Assembly: GCA_023264755.1 (NCBI GenBank)
Contig: JAHFVB010000198.1
Span: 1 to 8,501, forward strand
DNA from: Mycobacterium sp.
GTDB lineage: Bacteria; Actinomycetota; Actinomycetes; Mycobacteriales; Mycobacteriaceae
Length of the DNA stretch: 8,501 nucleotides
Direction of reading: 5' to 3'
Positions 5,761 to 8,501 of this stretch are shown piece by piece. Below the pieces are notes generated by a model. The model was not told where the DNA came from. It searched no databases and saw only the letters and a program-made list of their open reading frames with translations. Position numbers and translations under genes: made by a program. Each line of letters opens with the position of its first letter. Within the stretch, counting starts at the first letter, position 1.

Positions 5761-6699
5761 TCAGACCCCGGACGTCTTGCGGCCCGCGTCACCGAAGGGT
5801 TCGTCGCGCCCGCGGACCGCCTCCCGAAACCCGTGCTCGGTGGCCTCGGCGACGAATGCGTGCCCTTCCGGGGTGTGGCGCGCGACGCCGTCGAACACTG
5901 TGCTCACCATGCGGCTGGTCGCGACGCCCTGGTTGAGCAGGGCGGTGTTCAGCGCCAGCTTCGCCATGATCAGTTGGTTGACGGGCATCGCGGCGATGCG
6001 GCCGACGAGTCGCTCGGTGCGTTCGTCGAGGTCGGCCGGATCGGGTGCCTCGATGGCCAGTCCCCACTCCGCCGCCTGCGCTCCACTGATGCAATCCCCG
6101 GTGAACAGTAGGCGTTTGGCACGCTGATCACCCAGCCGGTGCGCCCAGAGCCCGGCGGCCGGAACCCCCCACACCCGCATCGGCGGATACCCGATCTTGG
6201 CGTCCGAGGCCGCGATCACCTGGTCGGCGTGCAGGGCGATGTCGGTGCCGCCCGCCACGCAGTAGCCGTGGATCTTGACGACGGTGGGCTTGTCGCAATG
6301 CATGAGGCTGGCGAACCCGCGCACGAAGCGACTCATCATCTGGTAGTCGATCATCGGGTCCCACGGCGCATCGGGCAGATGGTTGGCGGCCTGGGTCTTG
6401 CCGTCGAGCACGGTGCCTCGGTACGTGCCGGTGCCGCCCGCCGAGGACGTGCGATCGGCGTACGCGGACAGGTCGAAACCCGCGCAGAACCCCTCACCCC
6501 GGCCGGACACCAGGATGACGTGGACGTTGGGGTCCACGTCGGCCCGCTCGACGAGCGCCGACAGTTCCAGTGGCGTATCGGCGACGATCGCGTTGCCCTT
6601 TTCGGGCCGGTTGAAGGTTATGCGCGCCACCCGATCGGTGACCTCGTAGGTCATGGTCTTCAGGTCGTCGAAGTCCACGGGCCTGATCGCGTGGGTCAC
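5761..6699 (-). CDS. echA4: Crotonase / enoyl-CoA hydratase-family protein EchA4
   Basis: A 312-residue crotonase-fold protein, longer than typical hydratases (about 260) through an N-terminal extension and a loop around residues 80-120 (DAPWDPMIDYQMM). Family motifs are FCAGFDLSAYA (about 71-81) and KPTVVKIHGYCVAGGTDIAL (about 137-156). The first catalytic glutamate is replaced by Asp153, and the GQPE glutamate by Pro173 (IGYPPMRVWG), so a canonical hydratase mechanism is unlikely although acyl-CoA binding is expected. The start is GTG at 6699, chosen because MTHAIRPVDFDDLK matches the mycobacterial EchA4 N-terminus as I remember it. An internal ATG at residue 16 is possible. It lies 73 nt after fadE8 behind a 55-bp inverted repeat and is followed after 3 nt by the PaaX-type regulator. 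Confidence 0.9.
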   Translation of the reverse strand: MTHAIRPVDFDDLKTMTYEVTDRVARITFNRPEKGNAIVADTPLELSALVERADVDPNVHVILVSGRGEGFCAGFDLSAYADRTSSAGGTGTYRGTVLDGKTQAANHLPDAPWDPMIDYQMMSRFVRGFASLMHCDKPTVVKIHGYCVAGGTDIALHADQVIAASDAKIGYPPMRVWGVPAAGLWAHRLGDQRAKRLLFTGDCISGAQAAEWGLAIEAPDPADLDERTERLVGRIAAMPVNQLIMAKLALNTALLNQGVATSRMVSTVFDGVARHTPEGHAFVAEATEHGFREAVRGRDEPFGDAGRKTSGV

Positions 6700-6714
6700 T
6701 GCGGCCCACCCACT

Positions 6715-6769
6715 CGCGATTTATGCACGCTTAGGAGCGGTGAGCGCTCGTTACCGTGCACGAATCGCG
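6715..6769. promoter_or_regulatory. 55-bp inverted repeat between fadE8 and echA4
   Basis: Two 15-nt arms with consensus CGCGATTYRTGCACG face each other (6715-6729 and the reverse complement at 6755-6769) and match at 13 of 15 positions. The 25-nt centre holds a second symmetric pair, GAGCG (6735-6739) and CGCTC (6745-6749), with equal 5-nt spacers. In the leftward mRNA the outer arms would pair with 13 Watson-Crick pairs, one G-U and one mismatch, starting 3 nt after the fadE8 stop. As DNA, the two half-sites are about 40 bp apart. It may be a terminator/attenuator, an mRNA processing or stability element, or a double operator for the co-transcribed PaaX-type regulator. Confidence 0.7.
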
Positions 6770-6772
6770 GCG

Positions 6773-8410
6773 TCACCCCTTCACCAACGCGCGCTCGATG
6801 ATCGGGCCGAGGTCTAGTCCAGTGGGCAGGGTGCCGAACGCGCCGCCCCACTGCCCGCCCACTCGACTGGCCAGAAACGCCTCGGCGACGGCCGGGTGCC
6901 CGAACCGCACCAGAAGCGAACCCTGCAGCGCCAGCGAGATGTCCTCGGCGAGCTGGCGGGCGCGGTACTGGATGGTCTCGGGATCGTCGGCGCCGCCGAG
7001 CGCTTGACGCAGCGCCGCGACGTGCGCATCCAGCCGGGGGTCGTGTCCGGTCGTCTTGGCCAACTCGTCGAACAGCACGTCGATGCACTCGGGTCGAGTT
7101 GCCATGGCCCGCAGCGTATCCAACGCGCTGACGTTGCCCGAGCCCTCCCAGATGCCCATCAGGGGTGCCTCGCGGTAGAGCCGGGGCATCCCGGATTCCT
7201 CGGCGTACCCGTTGCCGCCCAGACACTCCATGGCCTCGGCGGCGTGTGGCGTCGCACGCTTGCACACCCAGTACTTTCCGGCGGCCAGCCCGATGCGACG
7301 CAGCAGCGTCTCGCGTTCGTCGCCGCGCACGGCGGCGTCGGTGGCCCCGGCCATCCGCATGGCCAGCATGGTCGCGGCCTCCGCCTCGATGGCGAGATCG
7401 GCGAGTACGTTGCGCATCAACGGCTGGTCGATCAGGTATGCCCCGAACGCCTTTCGATGCTGGGCATGATGGATGGCGCGGGTCAGGCCGGTGCGCATGC
7501 TGGTGGCGCTGCCCAGCGTGCAGTCCAGTCGGGTCAGGTTGACCATCTCGATGATGGTCGGCACCCCGCGGCCCTCCTCGCCGACGAGCCACGCGGTGGC
7601 ACCGTCGTACTCGACCTCGCTGGAGGCGTTGGCGTGGTTGCCGAGCTTGTCCTTCAAGCGCTGCAGGAACATTCGATTCCGGGTCCCGTCGGGGAGCACC
7701 CGCGGCAGGAAGAAGCAGCTCAGCCCGCCCGGCGCTTGAGCCAGCACCAGGAACACGTCGCTCATCGGTGCGGAGGTGAACCACTTGTGCCCGCGCAGCG
7801 AGTAGCTGCCGTCGCCGTTGGGCGTGGCCTGCGTGGTGCCAGCCCGCACGTCGGAACCACCCTGCTTCTCGGTCATCGACATGCCCGCCGTGAGTCCGGC
7901 CTTCATGCTGGGGACCTTCAGTTCGGGGTCGTACACGCGGCTGGTGAGCAGCGGTTCGTAGCTGGCCGACAGCTCCGGGTTGAAGCGCAGTGCGGGCACG
8001 ACGGCATAGGTCATCGAGATCGGGCAGATGTGCCCCGGTTCAGGCGTCCACACCGAGGTCTTGGCGGCGCGCACCACGTGGGCGCCGGCCCGGTCGTCGG
8101 CCCACGGTGCGGCGTGCAGCCCGGCGCCGACCGCAACCTTCATGAGTTCGTGGTACGCCGGATCGTATTCCACCTCGTCGATGCGGTAGCCGTAGCGATC
8201 GTGGGTGCGCAGGATCGGCTGATTGCGATCGGCCAGCTCGCCCCAGCGTTGCGCCTTGGCGCTGCCGCTGAGCGCTCCGAGTTCGGTGACCTCGTCGACG
8301 CCCCAGTCCCCGCCCTCGCGGATCAGCGCCTCGATGAGCACCGGGGAGGTGGCGGGGTTGTAGTTCTCCAGCGGCGGAACCTGATTGGTGACGACATGCG
8401 TGTCCGACAT
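6773..8410 (-). CDS. fadE8: Acyl-CoA dehydrogenase FadE8 (AidB-type)
   Basis: A 545-residue flavoprotein of the acyl-CoA dehydrogenase family, in the longer AidB-like subgroup (E. coli AidB is about 541). Signatures seen are MSMTEKQGGSDVRA (about 177-190, FAD/substrate loop), ECLGGNGYAEESGMPRLYRE (about 395-414) and GIWEGSGNVSALD, where Glu422 sits at the catalytic-base position. The expected chemistry is alpha,beta-dehydrogenation of an acyl-CoA with FAD. AidB itself is linked to the alkylation response and binds DNA, so the true substrate is open. I chose ATG at 8410 (MSDTHVVTNQVPPLENYNPA), matching mycobacterial FadE8 from memory; a longer reading from 8446 would run through the likely promoter. 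No Shine-Dalgarno is evident. It is the first gene of the leftward cluster with echA4, the PaaX-type regulator and echA5. Confidence 0.93.
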   Translation of the reverse strand: MSDTHVVTNQVPPLENYNPATSPVLIEALIREGGDWGVDEVTELGALSGSAKAQRWGELADRNQPILRTHDRYGYRIDEVEYDPAYHELMKVAVGAGLHAAPWADDRAGAHVVRAAKTSVWTPEPGHICPISMTYAVVPALRFNPELSASYEPLLTSRVYDPELKVPSMKAGLTAGMSMTEKQGGSDVRAGTTQATPNGDGSYSLRGHKWFTSAPMSDVFLVLAQAPGGLSCFFLPRVLPDGTRNRMFLQRLKDKLGNHANASSEVEYDGATAWLVGEEGRGVPTIIEMVNLTRLDCTLGSATSMRTGLTRAIHHAQHRKAFGAYLIDQPLMRNVLADLAIEAEAATMLAMRMAGATDAAVRGDERETLLRRIGLAAGKYWVCKRATPHAAEAMECLGGNGYAEESGMPRLYREAPLMGIWEGSGNVSALDTLRAMATRPECIDVLFDELAKTTGHDPRLDAHVAALRQALGGADDPETIQYRARQLAEDISLALQGSLLVRFGHPAVAEAFLASRVGGQWGGAFGTLPTGLDLGPIIERALVKG

Positions 8411-8418
8411 GCCCCCCA

Positions 8419-8446
8419 CTGTTACATTTTCTCGACAGCTGCACAA
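8419..8446 (-). promoter_or_regulatory. Candidate promoter of fadE8 (possibly leaderless)
   Basis: On the minus strand, TTGTGC (8441-8446) is followed after 16 bp by TAACAG (8419-8424), which ends 8 nt before the ATG at 8410. Transcription would begin at or near the start codon, consistent with the absence of a ribosome binding site. The -10 deviates from TAnnnT at its last base, so this is tentative. Confidence 0.35.
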
Positions 8447-8447
8447 G

Positions 8448-8460
8448 ATGCGTAATGCGT
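8448..8460. repeat. Short direct repeat upstream of the fadE8 promoter
   Basis: ATGCGT-A-ATGCGT is two 6-bp direct repeats with a 7-bp period, starting 1 bp beyond the putative -35 of fadE8. Its position suits an activator or repressor contact. It is short enough to be coincidental. Confidence 0.3.
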
Positions 8461-8501
8461 AGGGTCACCCGTCCCCGCTCGATGCCACCCGCACCCCCGA
8501 A

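Noticed and set aside
8411..8446. Longer FadE8 start at 8446
   Set aside because: The 12 extra residues do not match FadE8 N-termini as remembered and overlap the likely promoter.
6896..8455. Open reading of 519 codons on the plus strand
   Set aside because: It is antisense to fadE8 over its whole length and rich in Arg/His/Gly without recognisable motifs; a GC-bias shadow.

Overview
This window looks like chromosomal DNA of a Mycobacteriaceae member, most likely a rapidly growing Mycolicibacterium-type species. The base composition is high-GC, GTG starts are common, and the proteins look mycobacterial (FadE8, EchA4, S12 and S7). Compared from memory with M. tuberculosis H37Rv, and read in reverse, the gene order matches the block Rv0672 (fadE8) - echA4 - Rv0674 - echA5 // Rv0679c - Rv0680c // Rv0681 - rpsL - rpsG - fusA1. 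Two differences stand out: no mmpL5-mmpS5-mmpR5 block lies between echA5 and the DUF3060 genes, and two DUF3558-type lipoprotein genes sit between the TetR gene and the DUF3060 pair.

Left part (1-1423, leftward transcription): the translation operon rpsL - rpsG - fusA. fusA is cut by the window edge. rpsL and rpsG share one base (TAATG). rpsL has a good candidate promoter (TTGACC-18-TATCGT) about 220 bases upstream, which implies a leader of about 210 nt carrying inverted repeats. The rpsG-fusA gap holds a 30-bp tandem duplication. S12 has lysine at positions 43 and 88, the streptomycin-susceptible state.

Middle part (1424-4243): a TetR regulator with its own ribosome binding site, then an envelope-protein cluster. 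Two DUF3558-like lipoproteins (minus strand, GTGA overlap) diverge from two DUF3060 proteins (plus strand; one apparently secreted by signal peptidase I, one a lipoprotein) across a shared 161-bp promoter region.

Right part (4256-8410, leftward): a fatty acyl-CoA gene cluster in the transcription order fadE8 (AidB-type acyl-CoA dehydrogenase), echA4, a PaaX-family regulator and echA5. The last three are tightly packed (3-nt gap, then a 4-nt ATGA overlap), so the regulator sits inside the operon with the crotonases. Both crotonases lack one or both classical hydratase glutamates. The 73-bp gap between fadE8 and echA4 holds a striking 55-bp inverted repeat, the most notable non-coding structure in the window.

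I saw no mobile element, CRISPR array, tRNA or rRNA gene. This is mainly a conserved core-genome neighbourhood. Its unexplained interest lies in the lipoprotein cluster, the intra-operon palindrome and the non-canonical crotonases.
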